DNA of 64,000 nucleotides from Trissonchulus latispiculum (GCA_030248195.1 JASAND010012982.1:1-64000), one strand, 5' to 3'; shown: positions 12,275 through 22,731, counted from the first letter of the stretch. Made by a program: numbers and translations. Notes: a model not told the origin generated them from the sequence alone.

Positions 12275-12772
12275 CTAGTCCACTGCACATCTTTGCTCTC
12301 AGAAGTTTTTCAAGAGAATGCACCCAATTGCCGGTATACCAGATTTTTAAATTTCCTGACAAATTTCCTGAGAAATTTCCTGACAAGCCTATGGAACAGA
12401 GGAAATGGGACAGGGACAAAGTAAATTCTCATTGCGATTCCCTGGGTGTCCCGCGCTCCGCTGTTGCCTCAAATTTTCGTGAAGGCAAAATTTCCGGGAA
12501 AAGAATTATTAAGATCTGTTTTCAGGACCGCCATAGGACCGAGAGATCCGTATTTTGAAGCGGGGCTGCTGGTTTGCTACAGCGCGGCAAGGATCACGCT
12601 GATGCTCCCTTAAGCCTTTTATTAGACCTGATTTAACGGAATCTGAGCAGGCTGCAGACCTGAAGCTGAGAACCGAGTTGCAAAAACGAAGAAACGAAGA
12701 AAAGAAAGATGTGATTATTCGTCACGGAAAAATTATCGAACGCCCAAAGCCGGTAGAGCCAAAGGAAAACTA
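12275..12772 (+). pseudogene. Decayed LINE ORF1 remnant
   Basis: Frames around 12456-12535 and 12617-12771 read like the C-terminal part of a LINE ORF1: a GK-x-GKRIIK motif, then FIRPDLTESE followed by a charged stretch with an IIRHGK motif and a stop at 12770. The two parts are in different frames and separated by stops, so the protein is broken. Its position upstream of endonuclease and reverse transcriptase remnants on the same strand supports the assignment. The upstream limit is unclear and may be truncated near the hAT-like insertion site. Confidence 0.55.
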
Positions 12773-13088
12773 ATATATATGTCCCAATCGAAATCCCGAT
12801 ACAAATGTGTTTCTTTCTTTTTGCATATTAAATTTGCCGATGTCTGTTATGAAGTGTCTCAAAGAGTTAACCATTTCTTCTTTTTACGGAAACGAGGTTA
12901 TTTGGTGACATCCCTAATGCTTTTTTGATACTATTTTTCTGAGCCATTGTGTTATTCGTGGTGATGATAGCTGGAGGAGGGGAGCTAGCGGGGGACTTGC
13001 CATGTTGATTCCCGTCCAATATGAGTTTAATATTGTTGAAACATTAGCTAACAGTTCTTTGATTTGAGTTAATTTTCTTTCACATTTA

Positions 13089-13365
13089 TTGTTCAAAAAT
13101 GAAAGCCTAAGATTATGTGTTTGCTATACACCTTCAGCCGACAAAGCAGAGTCCACTCATAAATTGATTGGAGTTCTTCGTCAGCATTTTTTGTTTAATC
13201 AAACCGTTTTTCTTTTTGGTGATTTATCTGCCCTTCGACCAAATAGCAATCAAATGACAACATGCCAGCAATTGAAGCCCAATTTTATAATAACACATTA
13301 GAACTAGGTGTAACTCAATGACTGACCTGTCCAACTCGTTTAAGAGGAAATATTCAAGACGTAGT
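13089..13365 (+). pseudogene. LINE endonuclease (APE-type) fragment
   Basis: The frame from 13089 reads CVCYTPSADKAES, then a VFLFGD motif, the usual Y-x-P-P and GDFN region of APE endonucleases, although the asparagine after GD is lost. After a frameshift near 13260 the sequence continues as LELGVTQ, a stop, LTCPTR, matching the QxV-PTR segment that precedes the LDL motif. Stops and shifts make it non-functional. It belongs with the pieces at 12275-12772 and 13640-14890. Confidence 0.75.
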
Positions 13366-13636
13366 ACTTATGTAGCTGGGCTGGTGGACCAAGAAGAAAC
13401 CGAGGACAAGCCCGAACGGGAGGCGTCAGGCACCCTTGTACCCACGAAACCAGGACCTAGAAGAAGAGCAGGGAAGAGGGAGGTTCAGCTTTTCACTCAC
13501 CATTGAAAGTAAAGAATTGGTCCCGCCGGGGATCGAACCACGGCCCTTCTGCTCAGAGTCAGACATGCTAACCACTACACCACGGGACCATCAGCTGAAC
13601 TCCCATTGCAAGCTTATTAATCTTTCCTATGCCTGC
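13366..13636 (-). repeat. tRNA-derived insertion (SINE-like) within the LINE
   Basis: The insertion separates two LINE segments that are contiguous in the protein family (PTR...LDL region). On the minus strand it begins with a tRNA-like unit (13517-13591) and continues for about 150 bases. Box A reads TGGTGTAGTGG and box B GGTTCGATCCC. Exact borders are uncertain because the host LINE is diverged; no clear target duplication was found. Confidence 0.6.
13517..13591 (-). pseudogene. tRNA-like sequence (CTG anticodon position)
   Basis: Minus-strand sequence starts GGTCCCGTGGTGTAGTGG and ends GGCGGGACCA; the 7-bp acceptor pairing GGTCCCG/CGGGACC is good and the T-arm is canonical. The anticodon region holds ACTCTGA, as in glutamine tRNA, but the anticodon stem does not pair normally (GTCTG against GCAGA). 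It is therefore better read as the promoter part of a SINE or a pseudo-tRNA than as a working tRNA-Gln gene. Confidence 0.6.
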
Positions 13637-13639
13637 TTC

Positions 13640-14890
13640 CCTTACACTTACATCTGATCTAATTCTAATATCAAATTTAACTTGCAAACTGTCTACATTA
13701 AGTACTGATGATTTTATGGTTGAAGTGCAAATTGGTTCACTTGTCGCACAGGTGGAAGGCCGAATTTCGGAAAATTTTATAATTTTGGAAAAGTTAACTA
13801 CGAGAGTCTTGAAAGTTTTCTGAGTTCCATAGACTGGGAAGAACTTTCTAATTCCACAGATGTAGTCGAAATTTGGAATTTTAAATCAGACGAACTATAT
13901 TTGATGCAATCAAGCGGTATGTGCCTTTATGTAGCTACAGTTACTCTCGTTTTATTTGGTCCGGCCACACTTAAGCCTGGTTCACACTGCCGAAGTTTTA
14001 AGTTTTAAGGTTTTAAGTTTTAACGTTTTTAGTTTTAAGAAATTTATTTTAGCAAGGATTGATTCACACTGGATTGCCAGTTTTAAGTTTTAACAGGGTA
14101 GGATTGCTCTAGCTGTCAATCAAAACGCTATGTTCTGCACTAAAATCCTTAAAACTAGTTTTAAGACTTGAACAATTTTCAAGTCCAGTTTTAAGTTTTA
14201 AGGAACTCTTAAAACTTAAAACTAAAAACTTAAAACTTAGTGTGAACACCGTCGCTTAAAACTTAAAACCTTAAAACTTTAAAACTGAGTTTTAAGGCGT
14301 CAGTGTGAACCGGCCTTAAAGCTACATAAACGACAACGAAGATTGCATAAAGTTTTCAAAAATCATCCATCAATTATTAATAAAGAAAAATGGCTTAGAG
14401 CAACGAAAATTGTTAGAAAGTGTAAGACGCTCGATTTATTTACTAGAGAACAGAAATTGCTAAATGATCGTAATGATAACAAATTTTGGAGATATATTCG
14501 ATCTCGCTTTCATCCAGTGACTAATATTACGGTTATGTTAAAAGATGGCGCACCGATTACTGATAATATGGATAAGGCAAAGCTCTTAACCATTTTTACT
14601 TCTGTACTTAACCAAGATGATGGTGTACCTTTGGAAAATATGCCTGTTTCTCCTGTTCTAAATTTTCTCAGTACCAGTTGTACTCAAACACTTGAAGCAA
14701 ATGCCATCTAAATTCAGCTCCGGTCCGTATAGCATTCCACAAGCTTTTCTTGTCAAACTCGCTACTGTATTAGCTAAGCCATTTTCAATTCTCTTTCAAA
14801 AATCAATGGAATCATCTCAATTACCGAGAGAATGGAAGTTGGCTAAAGTTCTTTCAATTCATAAAAACTCTCAACTCCTGCAACCAATTA
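13640..14890 (+). pseudogene. LINE endonuclease/RT linker and RT start, broken
   Basis: From about 13650 the frame gives the SDLILISNL region and then a linker with SSIDWEEL. After the MITE at 13971-14319 it resumes with KLHKRQRRLHK, FWRYIRSRF and the pre-RT segment. A new frame (14692) holds SSGPYSIPQAFLVKLA and PREWKLAKV, the opening of a Jockey/CR1-like reverse transcriptase. The remainder, including the YADD catalytic box, is absent: the sequence passes into a TTAA-element fragment at about 14897. Frameshifts near 13800, 13920 and 14700 break it. Confidence 0.85.
13971..14319. repeat. Word-repeat MITE, TTTTAAG type, inserted in the LINE
   Basis: TTAA borders both sides (13971-13974, 14316-14319). 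The ends are GCCTGGTTCACACTG and, inverted, GGCCGGTTCACACTG. The left half is made of AAGTTTTAAG words, the right half of the inverse CTTAAAACTTAAAA words, so the whole element can fold back. A partial copy of the end (TTCACACTGGATTGCCAG) lies inside at 14073. Removing it rejoins LINE coding sequence, which shows that the LINE is older. Confidence 0.88.
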
Positions 14891-14896
14891 GAAAAC

Positions 14897-15338
14897 GGCT
14901 TTAGACATTCATTTTTGGGACAATTGCCGAGGGCTATTTTTCATGGATTCGAGTTTTGTCTTTTCGTTCGAGAGAAGCATCCAAACTTGAAAATTTTGAC
15001 GAAGATCAGACACAATGTACATTTTTATCAAAATCTTGAGCTTACCTTATCACTAAAAGATTTCAGAAAAAATAGCCCTCGGGAAGACGTTTCTTTTGAA
15101 GTCTGAACTGGTTGCTTTTCCTTAGCTATCTCACATTTCGAGAAATTCGTGTTCAAAAATTGTTTTCCTGTTATCGCATGTTCAAGTCGAAGAGTTGAAA
15201 TGAGACCTGTGTAACCTACCTAGCTGTAACAAGCACATTCTAAGCTTTAAAATGATATAAAAATTATCGTTGAACTCCAAGAATTGAGCAGATTACAGTC
15301 TTTCAAAATTTGCTGCAAATACCGAACCAGCACTTTAA
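14897..15338 (+). repeat. Right-end fragment of a diverged TTAA element
   Basis: This segment aligns with 56225-56663 (both contain GGACAATTG.CGAGGGCTATTTTTCA and end ACCGAACCAGCAC.TTAA, with a short insertion in the second). The right end inverted, TTAAGGTGCTGGTTCGG, ties it to the TTAAGGTG families. It shares its terminal TTAA (15335-15338) with the next element. Confidence 0.75.
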
Positions 15339-16898
15339 GGTGGTAGTACCACTACCGGGGTGGACTTTGAACAGATGCTGTGAACTAAATACTTAATGAA
15401 TCAGCTTGAGATTTGGCAAATTTGTTCTTTATCATGTTTTGCATCAGATGAGCTGATCTACGACGCTGCGGGGACTGGCTTGCTGTCTACACAATAGGAA
15501 ATGTATTAAAAGCTTTAAATTTAAATATCTCCTTCAATCCTTTATGAAATCATTTGAGATTGTCAGTATATGGTTAGTTTACATATACGCTCAGGCCGTT
15601 TTTTAGTTTTTCGTAAAAGTGAGTTTTCCGTTTTTTAGCGTGTTTTGAAAATTTGTAAATTTTATATCTCGCTTAATATTGCGTTTTTCCAAAAACCAGG
15701 AAAACGGCCTGAGCGTATGCTGATGCAAAACATTTTTGCAAAATTTGGTCCATTTTGACTGAAGGAGTGACGAGAAAGTCAAAAACAAAAATTCTGTAAT
15801 TTTTCATTGTTTGCTTTGGTTTTCGAAATTTCCAATGCTTTCAAGTAGCTGCAAAGTGCTTTCTATTAAATAATGCGCATAAATAACGCAAAAGGAACCG
15901 TTAAAAGCCAATAGATTTAATTTTCGGATATACTGTTTTACTTTACATTATGTGTGCAAACGGTCAACGTAATTCAGCAATATCAGCTATATAACAGTGT
16001 AAAGATATTTGTTTGCCAGTAAACGGATAATTTAAATTAAATAAGATTTGCTAGGTTCGTGAGTGTGCGCATACTAGACTCGTAGACTCGTCCCTAAACT
16101 CGCTATGACTTCCTAACCGACTACAGCAGGCGCCGGCAGTCTATATAGTACCGTGAGTTTACTGTTTTATAACAAAATTATAAAGTTACAGAATAGCAAA
16201 CATCAACTTTTAGTTCGAAATATAAACTTTACAGAAGGACAAATGACATTGACAAAGTATACAAAAGAACAAACCCAAGGCTTACGCCAAAAAGAAGAAG
16301 AAAAGGGTCACCCAAAGTAAGAGGGACTAGAGTCCCCCAATCCAAAACCTAAAGGGAAAAGCCCCCGTTGAATAGCGAAAACCTGCTGGAAGAGCCGCCG
16401 CTCTGTGTGACAAACTTGAGGAGACTGAATTCTCGTTATCTTTCAATGGCGGACACAAAATTAGCTAGGAACCGAGGTTCCTACACAGAAGGACAATTTT
16501 ACGTTTATCGTTCATAAAGATAACACTGCATTTTGAGTGATTTAGATGAAAATCAAGGAGAATAACCGAAAATAGTTCACAACAGCTATTCAGCTTCAAC
16601 CGCTTGTAACTTTTGATAGAAACCACGTACTGAAGAGATATGCACATCATTTTAAAGCTCTTTTTGCGCTCTTTCAAGTAGTTCAGTAAAATTTAATGTA
16701 CGAAACTTAAATAAAATTTTGACTATTTGCGCATGCGCAAAGCCACGATGGTAGCTAGCCAATTATGCATTCTCTGACACCAAGATTTTGCGCAAAGATA
16801 GTTTGCCAACCAGTTTTGCTTATCCAATGTTTTGTCAAGATAGCTTCATCCATGGAAAAATTAAGTAGAAAATACCGGTAGTGGTACTACCACCTTAA
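15335..16898. mobile_element. TTAA element of 1564 bp with perfect 24-bp inverted ends
   Basis: Both ends carry TTAAGGTGGTAGTACC followed by ACTACCGG without mismatch (15335-15358 and the complement at 16875-16898). Ends this well preserved suggest a younger element than its neighbours. The interior has no transposase frame; the frames at 15603-15788 and 16465-16677 (minus) have no domain. A nested 136-bp fold-back lies at 15586-15721. The part at 16260-16450 is purine-rich and unlike the rest, perhaps another insertion. Confidence 0.88.
15586..15721. repeat. Nested fold-back MITE
   Basis: ATACGCTCAGGCCGTTTT at the left end is exactly complementary to AAAACGGCCTGAGCGTAT at the right end, about 100 bp apart. 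The ends TACGCTCAGG/CCTGAGCGTA next to TA would suit a Tc1/mariner-type MITE, but the TA duplication cannot be told apart from the repeat itself. Confidence 0.7.
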
Positions 16899-17899
16899 GT
16901 GCTGAGCGAAACTACTCAAAAGTTAAACTCGATGTGCAGGACAAATGTAACAAAATTTTGTGTGAAAATGAGCAGAATCCGTGACCATTAAATTTTTCAT
17001 GGTGGATCCCCCCTATGTTGCCAATTTTGATCCATGTTTATAATTCTAAGGCAATGTATTAATGTGAGAAGTCCATACGGTTATATAAGAATCCCAAGTG
17101 TAAGACAGCTTGATAACAAATAAATACAACAATGAATTTTCTGAAAACTGAACTGGAATGTTGACGAAAGGAACTGAACGTCGTTAGGGAATATTTTTCT
17201 GAATAAAAGACTGCTTTATCTCAAGAATGAATGGGGGCCTCCCCCTTGCCTCTTAAGCTCAAACAACATTTCAACGCTCTAGAAACGGGCTAATTTGAGC
17301 AGCTCAAAAGCTTCAAGCTATCTCTTCCTCTTGAAAAGATACAGCCAGAAGTGCAACAGCCCTTGAAAGCACACAAGAAGAAACAGAATGATTGGGAAAA
17401 CAACTGTACATTTCAGCAGGAATAATATTAATACCTACATCTGCCTAAAGCGGCAGTGAACTTCAACAAGTGGTCTGGTTTTGGGAAGCTCGGTTTTTCG
17501 GAAAATCAAAATATTTCTAGATCTGCAACCTCAAAAAGAGCTGTCTTTGCATATTTTTATGAAATTGGCGCATTTTTGCCATAAAAACTGGAAAAAGCTG
17601 CTTTTCTTTTATCACTTATGTTGAAACGGATTAGAACTGATCAAAAATCGGAAAAATCTAATACAACAGTCTCCTAGCTAGCTCAAGAATCTAAGCTGTT
17701 GCATTCAAGAAAATTTACACCTTTAAGAAAATGTGATCTTGAAGCGCAATTGTATACACAAAACAGACAATATAAAAAGCTAAATCGTTTAATTGAAAGC
17801 TTACACTTTGAAGTGGGTAAGAAACTGTTTTCTAGCAAATTGGTTTACCGACCAACCAATGGGGTAAATGATGCTTTAAGCATCGTTGCTTATACTCAG
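16899..17899. other. Intergenic, one short unassigned frame
   Basis: A 67-codon frame at 17699-17902 (plus) is lysine/leucine-rich with no recognised domain and might be a decayed coding remnant. No other gene or RNA is supported. Confidence 0.35.
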
Positions 17900-18116
17900 T
17901 AAAGCCCGGTTCACGATGGAGTGCTTTGTGCTTTGTGCTTTTGCCATCTGTGCTTTGTGCTTTGTGCTCAGTGCTCAGAAGACAGTGCTTTGTGCTTTGT
18001 GCTCAGGAGACTGAAGACATATAGTTCACGATGACAAAGCACAGTCACGAAAAGTCAAGTCACGTGACATGGGAATTATTCAAAAATTAAATATATAACC
18101 AACACTGCGAAACGTT
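17900..18116 (+). repeat. Word-repeat MITE left end, GTGCTTT type
   Basis: The end AAAGCCCGGTTCACGATGG resembles the GCCTGGTTCACACTG ends at 13971 and 23731, and is followed by repeated GTGCTTTGTGCT words. A second GTTCACGATG occurs at 18031-18040, again with the words inverted after it (CAAAGCAC). The right terminus is not found; AAGCAC words at 19427-19492, beyond the TTAA element at 18117-19110, may be the other half. Confidence 0.7.
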
Positions 18117-19110
18117 TTATGGTGCTGGTTTCCTTTCGGGTATTTTTGACTCCTACGACTTTAATCCTTTACGCAAACATTTAATCCGTGCTCTTTAACA
18201 TTTTAGGACCAGTCCCGTATTCTTAGGCCAAAAGATAAGGAAGTTTTGGTTTTTGGCCTTAAGCTCCCAGTAGGTAGACAAGACACGGGATTGGTTGGTG
18301 TGGCTGGAAAGAGGACTCGAAAATGAACATTTTTGCTCTTAAAACCTTTGAGCTATCTCCAGTGGTTAAGTCAGTATAAGGAAAAAACTGTTTTTAGGGT
18401 CAAAAGTGGCCGCTTTCGAGGAAATCAGTTTTTTCAAAATTACTGCCACATGTTAAGGACAAAATTGACTTAGTTATACTCAATCGATACATCGTCCAAA
18501 TGCACATTTTATGAATGGCTATTAGCCGGACTTTATTGCTTTCAGTTAGAGATTTGGCCGAAAAACCATTTTGGCAAAACTGCGATTATTTTGTTTCGAA
18601 CATCGACTTCTCAAAAACTACACGACGGATTCCGGAGATTTTCGGCAGAATCGAAATTCGCACTTCTGCGGAGGGACGTTTTTCTTGGTTTGGGCTAAAA
18701 CATATTGAGTAGCAAGAAAACTCAATGCGAAGTTGCGAAATTTCGTGTTACTGTGCATTTGGCCGATTTTCTCGACCGTTAAGACCTACTGAGCCAAATC
18801 CAAAAAACGTCCCTCGGCCCATATGTCCTTCACATCGTGGTACAAAAAGAACTTTTGGCCGATTCTTCAGTTTTGAGAAATCGATGTTCAAAAACTTTTG
18901 GTCTATATTCGTCCTGTTAGATGTCAGCTTGTCAGAAAATGTCTGCTATTTTTTTGCTAATTTTGCCAGTTCTGTAAGCTCATGTGAATGTACAGATAAT
19001 AAGCTTTAAAACGATGTATAAAGCCCTTTGCAACTCCCGAAATTGCGAAAGTTATAGCGTTTTAAAAAATCACCACAAAAGCACTGCACAAAAGGATACC
19101 ACCACCTTAA
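18117..19110 (+). repeat. 1-kb TTAA element, subfamily A
   Basis: The left end is TTATGGTGCTGGTTTCCTTT (the TTAA mutated to TTAT) and the right end ACCACCACCTTAA. It aligns with 3389-4419 over its whole length with scattered substitutions. It appears to lie inside the GTGCTTT-type MITE. Confidence 0.88.
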
Positions 19111-19504
19111 GATTAGCTAATTATAACTGTAATTACTTAAAAATTAAATAACAAAATATTTCTGTATGTATTGCTTTTCCGATCTAATTTTTAATTAATT
19201 GGCACAGGACTATATATGTTTGAATTTAATACTCATTTATGAAAGTGTTTGTTCCGACGGATAAAAAATTATCCACTATTTATGTTTTTACTTTGGTAGG
19301 CACTGTCTTCTCAAAAATTGTTAAATATTTTATAAGACTACTGCAGCTCTTTTCCTTAATCTTTTCTTGTTCTTTGTTCCAGCTAATCAGCGAAGAGATT
19401 GGCTTAATTTGATTGGAAAGCACAAAAGCACGAAGTAAAATGTTCAACATTGTTGAAGGTTCTCAAAGCACACCAAAAGCACAAAAGCACAATATATATA
19501 GATC
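19111..19504. other. AT-rich spacer with AAGCAC words
   Basis: No gene is seen. The AAAGCAC repeats at 19427-19492 are the inverse of the words at 17920-18000 and may be the right arm of that MITE. Confidence 0.4.
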
Positions 19505-19506
19505 CT

Positions 19507-19576
19507 ATGTATGTCGGAATCGAACCCACAACCATTCGCCTCGCAGTTGAGAGCACTAACCACCCGGCCTTCGGCG
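19507..19576 (-). pseudogene. tRNA-like sequence, left arm
   Basis: On the minus strand it has a box A-like GGGTGGTTAGTG and box B GGTTCGATTCC, with CTCAACTGCGAGG in the anticodon region. The acceptor ends do not pair (TGTGCGC against CCGACA), so it is not expected to be a functional tRNA. Confidence 0.6.
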
Positions 19577-20012
19577 CACAAATGAAATCGATCTAAAACG
19601 ATTTGTTAAAGAAAAGAAGAAAGTGTGACTAGCAAAATGCTTAGTTTCGGTCAGTGAACCGTTCTTCACATTTTTGCTGTTGCTTTGTCAGTATTTGTTG
19701 TGTTTTCTTTTTTGCGAGAGATTACTGTGATCAAGAACACAGAATATCATTGATCTGGCTTTGTCAAATTTTGTCTATCCATAGGTGTTTGTGTTTATTC
19801 TAACGTGAAGTTATGATCATATACAGCAGCATTTTTCGTTTGGCAGGTTTCGATATTCGATTCATGATTCATGATTCGCAAAAAAGGAAGCACAACAAAA
19901 ACAGACAAAGCAACGGCAAAAAAGTGAAGAACGGTTCACTGACCGAACCTAAGCATTTTGCTAGTTACACTTTCTTTTTTTCTTTAACAAATCGTTTTAG
20001 ATCGCTTTCATT

Positions 20013-20088
20013 TGTGCGCCGATAGCCAGGTGGTTAGTGCTCTCGACTGTGAATCGAAAGGTTACGGGTTCGATTCCCACCGGCACCA
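20013..20088 (+). pseudogene. tRNA-like sequence, right arm
   Basis: The sequence has box A-like AGGTGGTTAGTG, a TCGA/TCGA anticodon stem with loop CTGTGAA (GTG, histidine position), box B GGTTCGATTCC and an encoded-looking GGCACCA end. The acceptor 5' strand (GTGCGCC) pairs imperfectly with CCGGCAC. It is tRNA-derived; a working tRNA-His is unlikely because histidine tRNA normally starts and pairs differently. Confidence 0.6.
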
Positions 20089-20156
20089 AAGACTTTTGCT
20101 TGCAGACACCTGCAGCCCCCCCCCCAAAGGCGCGAGTTGCTGTTGGGTGAGGTGGA

Positions 20157-20290
20157 ATGCATTATACGCACACCACAGATATTGCTGAACGTAAAACAAT
20201 GACGAAATAATAACGAAATTAAATAGAGGTAGAGGCACCTTCCAGACTGTGCCAAGTCCTAAATTTAATTTAAGGAAATTAAAATGAAGC
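20157..20290. repeat. Dispersed repeat, copy 1 (second at 21214-21360)
   Basis: The segment from GCATTATACGCACACCACAG through TAGAGGCACCTTCCA recurs at 21214-21360 with a few changes. Both copies lie near tRNA-like sequence, which suggests they belong to one tRNA-associated element. The function is unknown. Confidence 0.75.
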
Positions 20291-20584
20291 AATGTAGAAA
20301 TAATAACGAAATTAAATTTAAGATTTGATACGTCCACGGTGCCTATTTTTAATTTACAACAAACAAGTTACCCAGTTTACAAACAAGGGGAATAAATACC
20401 GCCGTAGTGTTTGAAATTTATGTGTTCAATGTTTTGTTTCTTTTGCTTAGAACATATTGTTCTACTGTACTGTGACGCTAGCATTTGACTAGTTTAAACT
20501 CCCCAACATTTGGGGTTTCTGAGACAAAAGAATGACAGTATTTTATTGGAAAGTATTTATTGGAAAATATTCAATTGTGAAAGT

Positions 20585-20657
20585 AAAATTTTGCCGGCAG
20601 AAGGATTCGATCTTCGCCCAGACCAGTGCTAAGCGGACACTCTAACCACTGCAAAAA
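20585..20657 (-). pseudogene. tRNA-like remnant
   Basis: Minus-strand sequence contains GCAGTGGTTAGAGTGTCCGC and a box B-like AGATCGAATCC followed by TTCTGCCGGC. Acceptor and anticodon stems are poor. It is probably a tRNA pseudogene or SINE promoter remnant. Confidence 0.5.
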
Positions 20658-21213
20658 CTCTGACATTAACGACTATTTAATTTATTGACTAAACCGCTAG
20701 AAAGAAAATTATGATTAAATTATATCTATGTTTATTATAAACAATTTATTCTGTGTAAATTCTAAAGCAAAGTAGACACTAATGCAAGAAATACAGTGCA
20801 AGCGCAAAATCAATCTTTTCACACGAAAATTTTAATGGCAGTATTAGCTATATTTATTGATCGGTTAAACCTCTGCCAATCAAGTTACAGGCAAATAACG
20901 CCCGGTTTTCGGTAATATGAAAAAAGGCAGACAGTGATCGTTTGCAAAACAATTTACAGAGCAAAGAAATTGAAGAAAATGGACTATAACAATGCTGTAA
21001 AAATTGCAAAATCATAGAAAAACTGCTGGGCAAAAAAACCTGCGTACTAGGGACATGTGTTGAAGATAGGACCAAAATCCTCCGCGCCAAACAATTTAAA
21101 TGCAAAACATAGAAATTCAGATGGGTCAACCCATTACAAGTATACCGCCCCCGGCGGTATAAAAATCTTCATTTATTTTTGTTTGTTGTTGATTCATTAT
21201 TGTCCCCCGTTAG
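20658..21213. other. Intergenic, nothing recognised
   Basis: Short overlapping frames on both strands (20854-21129 minus, 21057-21269 plus) show no domain. Confidence 0.35.
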
Positions 21214-21360
21214 CAATGCATAATACGCATACCACAGATATTGCTGAAAGTAAAACAATGAGGAAATAATAACGAAATTAAATAGAGATAGAGGCACCTT
21301 CCAAACGGCGCCAAATCCAAATTTAACGAAATTAAAATGAGGTAGAGACACCTTCCACAA
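21214..21360. repeat. Dispersed repeat, copy 2
   Basis: Direct copy of 20157-20290. GAGGTAGAGACACCTTCCA at the right end is a second, local duplicate of the GAGATAGAGGCACCTTCCA segment at 21282. Confidence 0.75.
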
Positions 21361-21361
21361 A

Positions 21362-21501
21362 GAGATTCCAGTGAGATTCAAACTCACGTATCGCACGGAT
21401 TTGTACAACGAAGCCTTATGTTAAACAGCAGATTCCAGTGAGATTCGAACTCACGCATCACAGTGATTAGAACACCGACGACTTCACCACTAGAATCTGT
21501 T
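21362..21501 (-). pseudogene. tRNA-like sequence with a duplicated T-arm
   Basis: On the minus strand 21501-21432 has a 7-bp acceptor (AGATTCT/GGAATCT with one G-U) and a perfect T-arm, GTGAG-TTCGAAT-CTCAC. The D and anticodon arms are not convincing. The T-arm/acceptor half is repeated at 21362-21395. It could be a diverged tRNA or SINE promoter; a structure search is needed to decide. Confidence 0.55.
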
Positions 21502-21509
21502 TGAACTGA

Positions 21510-22731
21510 AAGCTCGGCCAAAATTTCTTTTTGTGCCATGATATGAAGTACCGATGGGCCGAGGGACGTTTTCTTGGATTTGGCTCAGCAAGTGTTAACG
21601 GTCGACAAAATCGGCCAAATGCACTGTAACACGAAATGTCGCATGTTTGCGATGAGCTTTCTTGGTACTTGATTACGTTTTAGTCCAAACCAAGAAAATT
21701 TCGACTCTGCCAAAAATCGCCGGAATCCGTCTGTAGCCGTCTTCCCCACGGCTACCCGGAGAGACTTAAACTCCAAAACCCTACACCACAGCTTTTCTCT
21801 ACTTTACTGTTAGTATAAGTATCCACACTCACCGAAACACACTAGGGAGTCACGAATACTGCTCCAATCATAGCCAAACCAAAACGTAAACTAATCGTAA
21901 CGAAGTAGTTGCGCCCCCCCCCGACTTAGAGACTTCTCCTTTCATAGTCAATTGCCTCTTGCATCACTCTATTCGCCCTTTCCTAAGGCCTTTCGATCTA
22001 AATGTCACGGCTCCACAACAACAACCCTGACCTTTCTTTATCTTAATGTCAACTCAGGGTTCTTACTCTGACCTTCTCTCAATAAAGATCAGACCTCCGA
22101 TCCTAATTAAATTTGACGCAATCATTGACGCAATCATTTTGTTGTTTATCAAAATCTTGCCCTTCTACGGTCTACTATCTTAAAGATTTTTAACTAGTCA
22201 CCTACCCACCACTTGGTTACACGTCGAGTAGTTTTTGAGAAACCGTTGTTCGAAACAAAATAGTCGCAGTTTTGCCAATATCGTTTTTCGGCGAAATCTC
22301 TAGCTTAAAGCAACGAATCCCAGCTAATAGGCATTGATAAAGTGTGCAATTAGACCGTGCATCGATTGAGTATACATAAGCCAAATTTATCTGTAAGATT
22401 TGGCAGTAATTTTGAAAAAACTGATTTGCTCGAAAATGGCTGTTTTTTGACCCCAAAAATGGTTTTCGGCTTATACTGACTTAACCACTGGAGATAGCTC
22501 AAAGGTTATAAAAGCAAAAATGTTCATTTACGTGTCGACTTTCCAGCCATAGCAACCAATCCCGTGTCTATCTTTCTAACCAAACTTTCTTATCTTTTGG
22601 CCTACAAATACGGGACTGGTCCCAGAATGTTAAGGAGCACGAAAATGGGTTATTACGTAAGTTTTAGCTATTTTCGTAAAGGATTAAAGCCGTGTGAGTC
22701 AAAAATACCCGAAAGGAAACCAGCACCTTAA
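21510..22731 (-). repeat. 1-kb TTAA element, subfamily A, inverted and interrupted
   Basis: Read on the minus strand it starts at TTAA 22728-22731 with GGTGCTGGTTTCCTTTCGGG and follows the copy at 3389. It is broken at 21731-22221 by a foreign segment and loses its 3' end near 21510. It shares the TTAA at 22728-22731 with the next copy. Confidence 0.88.
21731..22221. repeat. 491-bp insertion inside the TTAA element, CGT duplicated
   Basis: The interrupted sequence GGAATCCGTCGAGTAG is split so that CGT appears on both sides (21728-21730 and 22222-22224). The insertion begins with a hairpin, GTAGCCGT-CTTCCCC-ACGGCTAC (21733-21755). There are no terminal inverted repeats and no coding frame. 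The class is unknown; the hairpin next to one edge and the small duplication could suit several retroposon or rolling-circle types. Confidence 0.7.

Larger units (their letters stand above)
19505..20092. repeat. Fold-back pair with outward tRNA-like ends
   Basis: 19505-19718 (left arm) and 19872-20092 (right arm) are inverted copies with roughly 85-90% identity by eye, separated by about 150 bp. Each arm runs from an inner segment (GCAAAAAAGGAAGCACAAC on the right arm) through CGGTTCACTGACCGAAC to a tRNA-like unit at its outer end. In ordinary SINEs the tRNA part is at the 5' end and the body follows; here the body precedes it in each arm. The unit may be one fold-back element or two inverted insertions. 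Confidence 0.75.

Noticed and set aside
12914..13096. Minus-strand protein of 60 residues
   Set aside because: Shadow of the plus-strand LINE remnant; no domain.
20013..20088. Functional tRNA-His gene
   Set aside because: Acceptor and T-stem pairing are poor and an inverted near-copy lies next to it, so a tRNA-derived repeat is more likely.
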